Shown piece by piece: positions 1-6,761 of a stretch of 6,761 bases of DNA. The notes under the pieces were generated by a model that worked only from the letters and a program-made list of their open reading frames with translations, searched no databases and was not told the DNA's origin. The translations under genes were made by a program, and so were the position numbers. The stretch spans positions 1 to 6,761 of the forward strand of contig JAUVIB010000177.1 of NCBI GenBank assembly GCA_030592985.1, written 5' to 3'. The first letter of the stretch is position 1, and every line of letters starts with the position of its first letter. Source of the DNA: Calditrichaceae bacterium (GTDB taxonomy: Bacteria; Calditrichota; Calditrichia; Calditrichales; Calditrichaceae).

Positions 1-2
1 AT

Positions 3-3000
3 ATTGGGGCAACCGGTGGGCCTACTACGGCATATTGGCAAAACGGGAAACCCTATGAATATGATCTTATCCTTGATACAACAATAATTTCTTTTGGGAA
101 TGTCGCTAAAAATATTGTTCACACCGATACATTAACCTTAACAAATACATCTGATGCAATGATTCAAATTAATTCTATTACCATTACGGGAGACAATTCA
201 GCGAATTTTGAGGTTGTAAACGATGTATTAAATATTGATCCGTCTTCATCTGAAGAACTATATATTAATTTTACAGCTGAAATTTCACAGGACTATTTAG
301 CTTTTGTAAAAATTGAAAGTGATGCCGGTAAAAAAATAATACCCTTAACAGGTACAGGAGGAATTCCACTTATATCAACATCGTCAGACAGCATGAATTT
401 CGGCGATGTCGTAAAAGAAGATACCAAGCGGGATTCCATTACCATTTCAAATGATGGAATTGATGAATTAATAATTTCGAGTATTGAAATAGACAGCAGT
501 TATTTTATGGTCAATGAAGATAGTATTATTATACCCGTTGGTGAAAATTATTCACTGAAAGTCAATTATAATCCGTTGAAGGAAGGAGCAAATCGGGGCG
601 TGTTGACAATAACCAGCGATGCGGCAAATATTAATCCTTATATTATTCATTTATCGGGAAATTGTATCCCACAACGGCCGAGAATTGTGACATCGATAAA
701 TAGTTTAACATTTGGAAAAACATTGATAAACCAAAATAAGGATAGTACCATAACGATCTCAAATAAGGGAATTGATGAATTAGTTATTACAGATTTACAA
801 ATGGATAATAATGTCTTTAGCATTAGCTTAGATACAATGAAGATACCAGCCGATAGTTCAACCAATATGTCTATTAAATATTCTCCGGTTAGCAAGGGAA
901 TCGATACGGGAACATTATCTATACAAAGCAATGATCCTGATAATCCGTTATATTCAATTTCAATATCAGGAATATGTGTCTTGCATGATACAAAAATATC
1001 AACTTCGATAGATTCACTAAAATTTGAGAATGTTATTAAAGATAAAATCAAAGAGAAATCTATAACTATTTTTAATATTGGTGTTGATACTTTAATTATT
1101 TCTGACATAGCAATAAGTAATAATTCTTTTAAAGTTGATATTGATAGTATAATTATCCTTACTGGTGAAAATCATGAACTAAACATCAAATTTAGCCCTA
1201 TTGTTGAAGGTCATCAAAAAAGCACATTACTAATATATAGCAATGCATTAAATATTGATCCGTATGCTATTTATTTATCAGGTACTGGTATCATTCTACA
1301 TCCAAAATTAGTATCATCAAAAAACGATATTAATTTCAATAATACTATTATAAACCAATATAAAGAAAGTATTATATCAATTTCCAACAATGGTATAGAT
1401 GAATTAACCATTACAGATATTCAAATTGATAATGATGTGTTTAGTGTAAATATAGATACTATTACGATTCCTGTGAATGAGTCCCATGATTTAATCGTTC
1501 GTTTTTCACCAATAAATAAGGGATTTGAGAGTGGAGAGTTATCAATACTAAGTAATGACCCTAACAATCCGTCATATTCGATTTCTTTGTCCGGAACCTG
1601 TGTTTTGGAAGACACAAAAATATCAGCATCAATAGATATTCTAAATTTTGGAGATATTATTAAACATGAGATAAAAGAAAAATCTGTTTCTATATCAAAT
1701 ATTGGCGTTGATACTTTAATGATTTCGTCAATATCAATAAGTAATAATTTTTTCGAAGTAGATATAGATAGTACTGTAATTCCTCCAAGTGAAGATTATG
1801 AATTAAATGTTAAATTTCATCCAACTACAGAAGGTACTCAAGATGGCTATTTACTAATATTCAGTAATGCTTCCAATATTAATCCTTATGAAATTTCCTT
1901 GTCAGGCACCGGCCTTCCTATTCCTGAACCGGCTTCTTTTTCTTTTATTAACACCCCCGTTTTTGATTATGGTAAAGAAACCCAAATAAAAGTCAATATT
2001 TCTAATGTAACAATAAATCGTGCTTTATTGTATTTCCGCATTAGTGGTAATAAATCATTTGAAAAATTTAATATGTCAAACGAAGGCGGCAATATTTGGA
2101 TTTTCAATATCCCGAGAAATAGAATTACTGAAAGAGGTGTGGAATTTTATATCGAGGCCTTTCATGACAATACTTCATATTTTTTTCCTGATGTTAGTGA
2201 TCCCAGCCTGGAGCCTTTTATCGGAACTGTAAATATACCATCAATCCAATTTCCTTATAAAACACTTGCTAATTATTATCAACTGATTTCTATCCCGGTT
2301 GTATCTTCTAATAATACACTTAAAAACCTTATTATGGATGACCTTGGCGCATATGACAATAAAAAATATCGCATTTATGATTGGGAGCCTTTGAATAAAA
2401 AATATATAGAGATTACTGATCTTGAAACAAATATATCTTCCGGCAAGTCGATCTGGCTTATCACAAAAGATAACAAAACAATTGATATTGATAGCTGCCA
2501 TTCATTATCCACTGCTGAAGATTATATTATTCAATTGCAGAAAGGTTGGAATTTTATCAGTAATCCATTTGCATTCAGCATTTCATGGGAATATATATCC
2601 TCTTATAATGATACAACAAATATACAGGGAAACGCCCTATATTATTATAATGGAAGTGGCTGGAATATTGCTTCAAGTATTGAACCTTTTAGAGGTTATG
2701 CAATAAAAGCGCTTTCAAACGGTACACTAACCATAAAACCAAACGAAATACAACCATCCTCTTCATTAAGTAAAATTTCTCAGCCTTCTTCTGACTGGCA
2801 CATACAGATTTCCGCACACAATGGGAAATACTCTGATACTGATAATTTTATAGGAATACACGAAAACGGTTCGCAAAAATTTGATATTTATGATATGCCC
2901 GAACCTCCTTCTCCCGGTAATTATGTATCGCTCTATTTTGATCATACAGATTGGGAATTTGGTAGTGACCGCTATACCGGGATTTTCGAAATATTAATGA

Positions 3001-3041
3001 AGAAGGATATATTTATGATTTTAAAATTGAAACCAATTTAG
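3..3041 (+). CDS. Large secreted Ig-repeat (choice-of-anchor D) surface protein, 5' partial, frame broken before its T9SS tail
   Basis: The frame is open from position 3, with no stop before the ATG at 159, and the first repeat begins upstream of that ATG. The ATG is therefore internal and the true start lies outside the window. Seen: six tandem all-beta domains of about 104 residues (63-1928), each with an F-G strand near its start, a central SN.G.D.L.I motif, an I(I/P)P strand and a closing LSG(T/N)(G/C). This pattern is typical of ASH-like 'choice-of-anchor D' domains. A spacer follows from 1929 to about 2990, with an Ig/Fn3-like module (YFRISG) and a module carrying YQLISIPV, GWNFISNPF (about 2544-2570) and FRGYAIKA. 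Such architectures are known in large T9SS-exported proteins of the FCB group. The last 17 or so codons before the stop at 3039-3041 look out of frame; the continuation is in the -1 frame (see 3071-3499). Inferred role: secreted or cell-surface protein, possibly adhesive. No catalytic motif is seen and the ligand is unknown. Confidence 0.85.
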   Translation: MGATGGPTTAYWQNGKPYEYDLILDTTIISFGNVAKNIVHTDTLTLTNTSDAMIQINSITITGDNSANFEVVNDVLNIDPSSSEELYINFTAEISQDYLAFVKIESDAGKKIIPLTGTGGIPLISTSSDSMNFGDVVKEDTKRDSITISNDGIDELIISSIEIDSSYFMVNEDSIIIPVGENYSLKVNYNPLKEGANRGVLTITSDAANINPYIIHLSGNCIPQRPRIVTSINSLTFGKTLINQNKDSTITISNKGIDELVITDLQMDNNVFSISLDTMKIPADSSTNMSIKYSPVSKGIDTGTLSIQSNDPDNPLYSISISGICVLHDTKISTSIDSLKFENVIKDKIKEKSITIFNIGVDTLIISDIAISNNSFKVDIDSIIILTGENHELNIKFSPIVEGHQKSTLLIYSNALNIDPYAIYLSGTGIILHPKLVSSKNDINFNNTIINQYKESIISISNNGIDELTITDIQIDNDVFSVNIDTITIPVNESHDLIVRFSPINKGFESGELSILSNDPNNPSYSISLSGTCVLEDTKISASIDILNFGDIIKHEIKEKSVSISNIGVDTLMISSISISNNFFEVDIDSTVIPPSEDYELNVKFHPTTEGTQDGYLLIFSNASNINPYEISLSGTGLPIPEPASFSFINTPVFDYGKETQIKVNISNVTINRALLYFRISGNKSFEKFNMSNEGGNIWIFNIPRNRITERGVEFYIEAFHDNTSYFFPDVSDPSLEPFIGTVNIPSIQFPYKTLANYYQLISIPVVSSNNTLKNLIMDDLGAYDNKKYRIYDWEPLNKKYIEITDLETNISSGKSIWLITKDNKTIDIDSCHSLSTAEDYIIQLQKGWNFISNPFAFSISWEYISSYNDTTNIQGNALYYYNGSGWNIASSIEPFRGYAIKALSNGTLTIKPNEIQPSSSLSKISQPSSDWHIQISAHNGKYSDTDNFIGIHENGSQKFDIYDMPEPPSPGNYVSLYFDHTDWEFGSDRYTGIFEILMKKDIFMILKLKPI
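63..1928 (+). repeat. Six tandem Ig-like (choice-of-anchor D / ASH-like) domain repeats
   Basis: Repeat units begin at about 63, 369, 681, 993, 1305 and 1617. The last five starts are spaced exactly 312 nt (104 codons) apart, with no insertion or deletion; the first unit is about 306 nt. The units are diverged at the DNA level but clearly homologous in protein. Shared signatures are SNxGxDxLxI in the middle and (I/Y)xxSG(T/N)(G/C) at the end. One 15-base match, GGAATTGATGAATTA, recurs exactly 312 nt apart (456-470 and 768-782). The array probably forms a rod-like stalk of beta-sandwich domains; that role is inferred from the family. Confidence 0.85.
681..1928 (+). repeat. Tandem duplication of a two-domain (A-B) unit, 624 nt each
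   Basis: Domains 2 (681-992) and 4 (1305-1616) resemble each other more than their neighbours. They share INQ.K, NGIDEL or KGIDEL, an SNDP.NP.YSIS segment and a C-V-L-x-D-T linker; by hand count about 58 of 104 residues are identical. Domains 3 (993-1304) and 5 (1617-1928) likewise share KIS.SID, IKEKS, IGVDTL, ISNN.F and VDIDS. The array therefore reads A-B-A-B, with units at 681-1304 and 1305-1928, which suggests a past 624-nt in-frame tandem duplication. Domain 1 (369-680) is closer to type B, especially in its NINPY ending. Confidence 0.75.
2969..3041 (+). other. Frameshift zone joining the body and the T9SS sorting domain (-1)
   Basis: The body frame is open up to the TAG at 3039-3041. 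The downstream frame is open from 2969, just after the adjacent TAG and TGA at 2963-2968. Any join must lie between these limits. If one A were missing from the AAA run at 2989-2991, the protein would read TGIFENINEEGYIYDFKIE and continue smoothly into the downstream frame. That stretch looks like the usual pre-sorting-domain strand (aromatic-x-F-x-V/I-x-T), whereas the actual codons give the less typical EILMKKDIFMILK. A second possibility is the heptamer T_TTA_AAA at 3020-3026, which is in the correct phase for -1 slippage 12 nt before the stop, with only a weak 6-bp stem (3027-3032 with 3048-3053) after it. Confidence 0.8.
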
Positions 3042-3070
3042 ATCACATTTCAAAATTAAGTTTTTATCCG

Positions 3071-3499
3071 ATGAATTTGCCTGATGAATATTTTTACACA
3101 GTATTCCCCGAATTATCTCTAATAGAATTTGATAATCCTAAATCTATCTCAGTTATAAGCTCACAATCATTTCGGATTGCAGTAGGAACAGAATCGTTTA
3201 TATTCGATACAAAAGAAGAGTTTTACAAATATCCAAAACAGTATTCCCTGTCTCAAAACTATCCTAATCCATTCAATTCTACAACAAAATTTAGATATTC
3301 TATCCCAAAGAGATCTTTTATTTCTTTAAAAATTTATGATGTTTTGGGACGTGAAGTTTCAACTTTAGTTGAAGGTGTAAAAGATCAGGGAATACATGAG
3401 GTTGTTTTTGATACACATAAATTGGCCTCAGGATTATATATTTATCGCTTTCAATCAGAAAATTTTACCAGTATTAAGAAAATGTTATTGATAAAATAG
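3071..3499 (+). CDS. Detached C-terminal part of the repeat protein: T9SS type A sorting domain
   Basis: This 142-codon frame starts at ATG 3071 only by default. The same frame is open back to 2969, and in-frame residues before the ATG (YIYDFKIETNLDHISKLSF) look like real protein, so it is best read as the 3' end of the gene on its left. Seen: residues 1-55 finish a beta module (QSFRIAVG). From about residue 58 a sorting domain follows: SLSQNYPNPFNSTTKFRYSI, then KIYDVLGREV (87-96), ASGLYIYRF (119-127) and a basic end KKMLLIK. This matches the T9SS type A C-terminal signal family (TIGR04183-like, FlgD-Ig-like fold), which directs export across the outer membrane and is removed by the sortase on the way. 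No signal peptide and no clear ribosome binding site precede the ATG, so independent production would be pointless. The reading as a sorting domain is firm; whether the gene is functional is not settled. Confidence 0.8.
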   Translation: MNLPDEYFYTVFPELSLIEFDNPKSISVISSQSFRIAVGTESFIFDTKEEFYKYPKQYSLSQNYPNPFNSTTKFRYSIPKRSFISLKIYDVLGREVSTLVEGVKDQGIHEVVFDTHKLASGLYIYRFQSENFTSIKKMLLIK

Positions 3500-3506
3500 T
3501 GCCATT

Positions 3507-3560
3507 TGTCTCCTCAGATTTGATTAAACGAGATCATTTAATTTGAGGGGGACATTTTTT
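3507..3560 (+). terminator. Rho-independent terminator of the repeat-protein gene
   Basis: It starts 8 nt after the TAG at 3497-3499. The left arm 3507-3520 (TGTCTCCTCAGATT) pairs with 3540-3554. This gives about 14 base pairs with one bulged G at 3547 and two G-U pairs, and weaker pairing continues inward around a loop near 3525-3535. Six T residues follow at 3555-3560. Its presence right behind the sorting domain shows that the 3' end of that gene is the end of the transcript. Confidence 0.8.
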
Positions 3561-3745
3561 ATGCTAATCAATAGATGAATAGTCTTTTTATCTGATCGTG
3601 GATTCGTTAGTGTACAAGCTTTTTAGATTACAATCATGGGTAACCGGCTTTCCTCCATAACTGCCTTCATTTCATGCTCATCAGCCCCGTATCCTTGTAA
3701 TTACTGCAAAATTAATTGTCTCTCATGTTAATTAAAGTTCGCATT
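3561..3745. other. Intergenic stretch without a supported gene
   Basis: This is the bulk of the 314-bp gap between the two blocks. I see no tRNA, riboswitch, insertion-sequence end or strong repeat. Two tiny open frames overlap here. A plus-strand frame, 3636-3731, encodes 31 residues with five cysteines and has no ribosome binding site. A minus-strand frame, 3623-3700, has a fairly protein-like end (DEHEMKAVMEESRLP). Neither is supported as a gene; the minus-strand one could be a gene remnant. Confidence 0.5.
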
Positions 3746-3772
3746 TTTGGAATAAAATGTGGTTTATATTTG
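3746..3772 (+). promoter_or_regulatory. Candidate Bacteroidota-type promoter for the TonB receptor operon
   Basis: TATATTTG at 3765-3772 matches the TAnnTTTG -7 element described for Bacteroidota housekeeping promoters. A TTTG at 3746-3749 could be the upstream element, but only 15 bases separate them, which is shorter than the usual spacing of about 19 or more. The -7 box lies 41 nt before the ATG at 3814, a sensible leader length. In AT-rich DNA such a match can occur by chance. Confidence 0.4.
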
Positions 3773-3813
3773 TCATATAAGAAAATCACATTTTTAAAAC
3801 AAGAAAGTTCCTT

Positions 3814-6129
3814 ATGATTAAACAGGTTTTTGTCTTCTTAATTTTACTATTCTCATTCAATGCATTTGCTCAGGAAACATTTACAATTAGTGGCTTTGTA
3901 AGCGATGGTGAAACAGGTGAAGCGTTGATTGGTACCAATATTTATGTTCCCGACAAACAAATCGGCAGCAGTACTAACGATTATGGGTTTTATTCCATCT
4001 CTGTGCCCAAAGGAAAGTATACTTTCAGGTTTACATACGTGGGTTATGAGTCCAATGACGTGACCATACCTCTATCAAAAAATACAAAATTAAATATCGA
4101 GCTCAACCCGAATCTCACTACTACAGAAGCGATAAATATTACAGCAGAAACTGTGGATGCAAATATAAAATCGGTAGAAATGGGCACGGTAAAACTTAAT
4201 CCTGCAGAATTAAAACAAGTTCCCATATTGTTTGGTGAACAGGATATTTTAAAAACCATACAGCTGCTTCCCGGGGTTACAGCGGCAAGTGAAGGACAAT
4301 CCGGTTTTTATGTACGTGGTGGGGGCCCGGATCAAAACCTGATATTGCTTGATGAAGCTCCTGTCTATAATGCAGCACATTTAATGGGGTTTTTCTCTGT
4401 CTTTAATTCCGATGCTATCAATAGCGCTAAACTTATTAAGGGAGGCGGCCCCCCAGAGTATGGCGGAAGACTCTCCTCTGTTTTAGATATAAAGATGAAA
4501 GAAGGTAATCGTAAAAGATTTAGTATGTCCGGCGGAATTGGCGCTATTTCTTCACGGCTGGCCTTGGAGGGCCCGATTGATGAAGGCCGCGGCTCCTATT
4601 TTATCTCCGGCAGGCGTACTTATGCCGATCTTATCATGAAAATGTCCAGCTCAGATTTAAGCGATCTCACCCTCTATTTTTATGACCTGAATATGAAGGC
4701 CAATTACAGGCTTTCTGAAACTGATTATTTGTATCTTTCCGGCTATCTGGGAAACGATGTACTTGGTTTTAATGATGAGTTCGGCCTGAACTGGGGTAAC
4801 GCGACCATGACCTTTCGCTGGAACCATCTATTTTCCGATAAGCTATTTTCCAATACATCGCTTATATACAGCAATTTTGACTATGTCGTCAGTTTTGAAA
4901 ACGGAGGTAGTTTAACAGATATAACTTCGGGTATTGAGGATTTTAACCTGAAACAAAATTTTTATTACTCCTATAATGTACATAATAAATTTAGCGCAGG
5001 CTTAGATATAAACTATCACACATTTATTCCGGGGCAGATTTCTACTTCGGGTGAGACCATGTTGAATGATCTTGAAATCGATAAAAAATATGCCCTTGAA
5101 AGCGCTCTATATTTGGGACATGAATGGCAGACCAATTCATGGCTATCTTTTAATTATGGATTACGCTACTCTAATTTTACACTACTTGGTCCGGGTACTG
5201 TTTTTAATTTTGATGATGAAGGTAATCCGCAAACAAGCACAGAATACTCTAATGGTGAAATCATTAAAACATATGGTGGATTTGAACCGCGATTTACGGC
5301 CAATGTACTTATCAATCGTGAAAGTTCTTTCAAGTTTTCACTATCCCGCAACAGGCAATATATCCATCTTCTCTCTAATTCGAATAGTGGTCCGTCATTA
5401 GATGTATGGCATCCAAGTACCGGTATTATAGAACCGGGAATTGCCGATCAAGCATCGCTGGGTTATTTCCGGAATTTTGCCGACAATAATATAGAAACAT
5501 CATTAGAGGTTTATTATAAAACTCTGCAAAATCAGGTGGACTATAAAAATGGGGCTGATCTTCTACTTAACCAATATGTGGAATCGCAGCTTGTTTTTGG
5601 AGACGGACGTTCTTATGGTGCAGAGTTTTACCTTAAGAAAAATTTTGGGCAGTTAACCGGTTGGGTGAGTTATTCTTTATCAAAAACAGAAAGAGAATTT
5701 GCCGATATTAATAATGGAAACTCTTACCCGACAACCAATGACCGTACGCATGATATTTCGCTAACCGGAATTTACCGGTTTAGTAACAAATGGTCTTTCT
5801 CTGCCAGTTGGGTCTATAATACCGGCCAGGCTTACACCTTTCCCAGTGGGAAATATTTAATAGACGGACAGACAGTTAACTACTATACCGAACGGAACGG
5901 CTATCGTCTGCCGGATTATCATCGTCTTGATTTAAGCACAACATACACGTTTAATAAATCAGGCCGTTATAACCACAGTCTTAATTTCTCGCTCTATAAT
6001 GCCTACGGTCAGCATAACCCCTATACGATATATTTCCGTGAGAATAAAGATAATCCCAATGTTACGGAAGCGGTGAAAGTATACCTGTTTACTTTCTTCC
6101 CTTCCCTCTCTTATAACTTTAAATGGTGA
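3814..6129 (+). CDS. TonB-dependent outer-membrane receptor with carboxypeptidase-regulatory-like domain
   Basis: Complete, 771 residues, within the usual size range. Residues 1-20 form a Sec signal peptide (MIKQVFVFLILLFSFNAFAQ). Residues about 23-99 are a CarboxypepD_reg-like domain (GFVSDGETGEALIGTNI, then TFRFTYVGYES). EAINITAE at 105-112 resembles a TonB box. The plug (about 117-230) contains ILKTIQLLPGV, the hallmark VRGGGPDQNLILLDEAPVYN at 167-186, and GGPPEYGGRLSSVLDIK. The rest is a beta barrel, including the family motif SGRRTYADL and a closing aromatic strand FFPSLSYNFKW ending in Trp. Such receptors take up substrates too large for porins, using TonB-ExbBD energy. This subfamily is typically followed by a DUF4249 lipoprotein, as here. 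The substrate cannot be read from the sequence. The start is set by the signal peptide; upstream there is only an AAGAAAG purine tract (3801-3807), normal for a group that uses Shine-Dalgarno sites little. No STN domain or sigma/anti-sigma gene is visible in the window. Confidence 0.93.
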   Translation: MIKQVFVFLILLFSFNAFAQETFTISGFVSDGETGEALIGTNIYVPDKQIGSSTNDYGFYSISVPKGKYTFRFTYVGYESNDVTIPLSKNTKLNIELNPNLTTTEAINITAETVDANIKSVEMGTVKLNPAELKQVPILFGEQDILKTIQLLPGVTAASEGQSGFYVRGGGPDQNLILLDEAPVYNAAHLMGFFSVFNSDAINSAKLIKGGGPPEYGGRLSSVLDIKMKEGNRKRFSMSGGIGAISSRLALEGPIDEGRGSYFISGRRTYADLIMKMSSSDLSDLTLYFYDLNMKANYRLSETDYLYLSGYLGNDVLGFNDEFGLNWGNATMTFRWNHLFSDKLFSNTSLIYSNFDYVVSFENGGSLTDITSGIEDFNLKQNFYYSYNVHNKFSAGLDINYHTFIPGQISTSGETMLNDLEIDKKYALESALYLGHEWQTNSWLSFNYGLRYSNFTLLGPGTVFNFDDEGNPQTSTEYSNGEIIKTYGGFEPRFTANVLINRESSFKFSLSRNRQYIHLLSNSNSGPSLDVWHPSTGIIEPGIADQASLGYFRNFADNNIETSLEVYYKTLQNQVDYKNGADLLLNQYVESQLVFGDGRSYGAEFYLKKNFGQLTGWVSYSLSKTEREFADINNGNSYPTTNDRTHDISLTGIYRFSNKWSFSASWVYNTGQAYTFPSGKYLIDGQTVNYYTERNGYRLPDYHRLDLSTTYTFNKSGRYNHSLNFSLYNAYGQHNPYTIYFRENKDNPNVTEAVKVYLFTFFPSLSYNFKW

Positions 6130-6136
6130 GATAAAA

Positions 6137-6761
6137 ATGAAACTTAATAGTACTTTTAAAAAAGCAATTTCAACACTTTTCATTACGAGTTTAATTCTCC
6201 CTATATTTTCCTGTGAGGAGATTATTAGTATTGATCTTAACAACGCCGATAAAAAAATTGTAATTGAAGGAACGATAACCGATCAACCCGGCCCCTATAC
6301 AGTAAAGATTACCAAAACGACAGATTATTATAATCCGGGAAGTTACCCAACTGTTAGCGGCGCCCAGGTAACCATCACCGATGATCTTGGTTTTTCCGAA
6401 CAACTGCATGAAACGGCGGATGGCATTTACCAAACCATAAATCTACAAGGTACATCAGGCAGAACCTATACTTTAACGGTTAATTCTGAAGGAGAAACCT
6501 ATAACGCCGTTTCCTATTTACCCCAGCCTACACAAATCGATTCACTCTATTACAAGAAAAGTGAGGAAGGTGTACGACACAAAGATAAAGAAGGTTACAA
6601 CCTAACAGTAAATTTCACAGATAAACCCGGCGTTGAAGATTATAAGCGTATAAAGATTTACCGTAATGGCAAATTGCAAAGTGGTTATTTTCTATATAAC
6701 GGACGTTTATCCGATGGAAATAAAATTGAATACAATCGCATTCACATTGCTTTTGAACTAA
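6137..6761 (+). CDS. DUF4249-family outer-membrane lipoprotein, 3' partial
   Basis: Reading from ATG 6137, the frame stays open to the window end (208 codons seen), so the C-terminus is missing. Residues 1-25 are a lipoprotein signal ending in the lipobox IFSC, with Cys26 as the acylated residue. Two glutamates follow (CEE), and acidic residues next to the cysteine are compatible with the surface-export signals known for Bacteroidota lipoproteins (inference). The mature part matches the known DUF4249 pattern: an IDLNNADKKIVIEGTITDQP start, GPYTVKITKT, VSGAQVTITDD, DGIYQT, GRTYTLTV and PTQIDSLYY. The ATG is 7 bp after the receptor stop, and GGTGAG at 6125-6130, overlapping that stop, could serve as a ribosome binding site. 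The two genes are therefore almost certainly co-transcribed. DUF4249 proteins have no settled function; the recurrent pairing with a TonB receptor suggests an accessory role in uptake, such as surface substrate binding. Confidence 0.88.
   Translation, partial: MKLNSTFKKAISTLFITSLILPIFSCEEIISIDLNNADKKIVIEGTITDQPGPYTVKITKTTDYYNPGSYPTVSGAQVTITDDLGFSEQLHETADGIYQTINLQGTSGRTYTLTVNSEGETYNAVSYLPQPTQIDSLYYKKSEEGVRHKDKEGYNLTVNFTDKPGVEDYKRIKIYRNGKLQSGYFLYNGRLSDGNKIEYNRIHIAFEL

Noticed and set aside
159..161. ATG at 159 as the true start of the repeat protein
   Set aside because: The frame is open back to position 3, and residues before it (DTTIISFGNV, then LTLTNTSD) form the beginning of the first repeat domain. 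No signal peptide follows the ATG, although a T9SS cargo needs one.
647..1108. 153-codon open frame on the minus strand inside the repeat gene
   Set aside because: It runs antisense to clear Ig-like repeats, recurs in part opposite the later repeat (1421-1615), and has no known domain or start signal. It is a by-product of the repeat sequence.
2020..2706. Overlapping open frames of 70 to 94 codons on both strands (2020-2232, 2241-2501, 2422-2706)
   Set aside because: All lie inside the spacer modules of the repeat protein, whose own frame is continuous and domain-like there.
3636..3731. Small plus-strand cysteine-rich frame of 31 codons in the gap
   Set aside because: It has no ribosome binding site, no signal peptide and no recognisable motif, and it overlaps the minus-strand remnant candidate. 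The cysteines probably arise by chance.
4044..6433. Short open frames on either strand within the receptor and lipoprotein genes (such as 4044-4259 and 5166-5351 on minus, 5066-5401 on plus)
   Set aside because: They overlap strongly supported genes with full domain structure and have no features of their own.
1..6761. CRISPR array, tRNA/rRNA, transposase, phage genes or a toxin-antitoxin or defence module
   Set aside because: I found no short spaced direct repeats, no cloverleaf, no integrase or transposase motif and no defence-type domain on either strand.

Overview
The window carries two unrelated transcription blocks from a low-GC bacterium of the Bacteroidota / FCB group (Ignavibacteria, Calditrichota and Balneolota-like lineages are equally possible). 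The evidence is a type IX secretion (T9SS) C-terminal sorting domain with the QNYPNPFN motif, a SusC/FecA-like TonB-dependent receptor with an N-terminal carboxypeptidase-regulatory-like domain, and a DUF4249 lipoprotein directly behind it. All genes are on the + strand. The species cannot be named from the sequence.

Block 1 (1 to about 3560) is one large secreted surface or adhesin-like protein that enters from the left edge, so its start is outside the window. It consists of six Ig-like 'choice-of-anchor D' (ASH-like) repeats, a spacer region with two all-beta modules, and a T9SS type A sorting domain. The reading frame is broken near 2990. The sorting domain lies in the -1 frame (3071-3499) relative to the body (3-3041), so the gene is either frameshifted by a lost base or, less likely, read through by -1 slippage. 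A clear rho-independent terminator (3507-3560) closes this block.

A 314-bp gap (3500-3813) contains the terminator, a stretch with no supported gene, and a Bacteroidota-style TAnnTTTG promoter candidate.

Block 2 (3814 to the right edge) is a two-gene operon: a complete 771-residue TonB-dependent outer-membrane receptor and, 7 bp downstream, a lipoprotein of the DUF4249 family cut off by the window end. The pair is expected to sit in the outer membrane and import an unidentified substrate, with the lipoprotein as a possible surface accessory.

I found no RNA gene, CRISPR array, insertion sequence or phage module. The most notable points are the frameshift that separates the secretion signal from its cargo, and the exact 312-nt (104-residue) domain periodicity with a duplicated two-domain unit. 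I see no convincing new biological system here.
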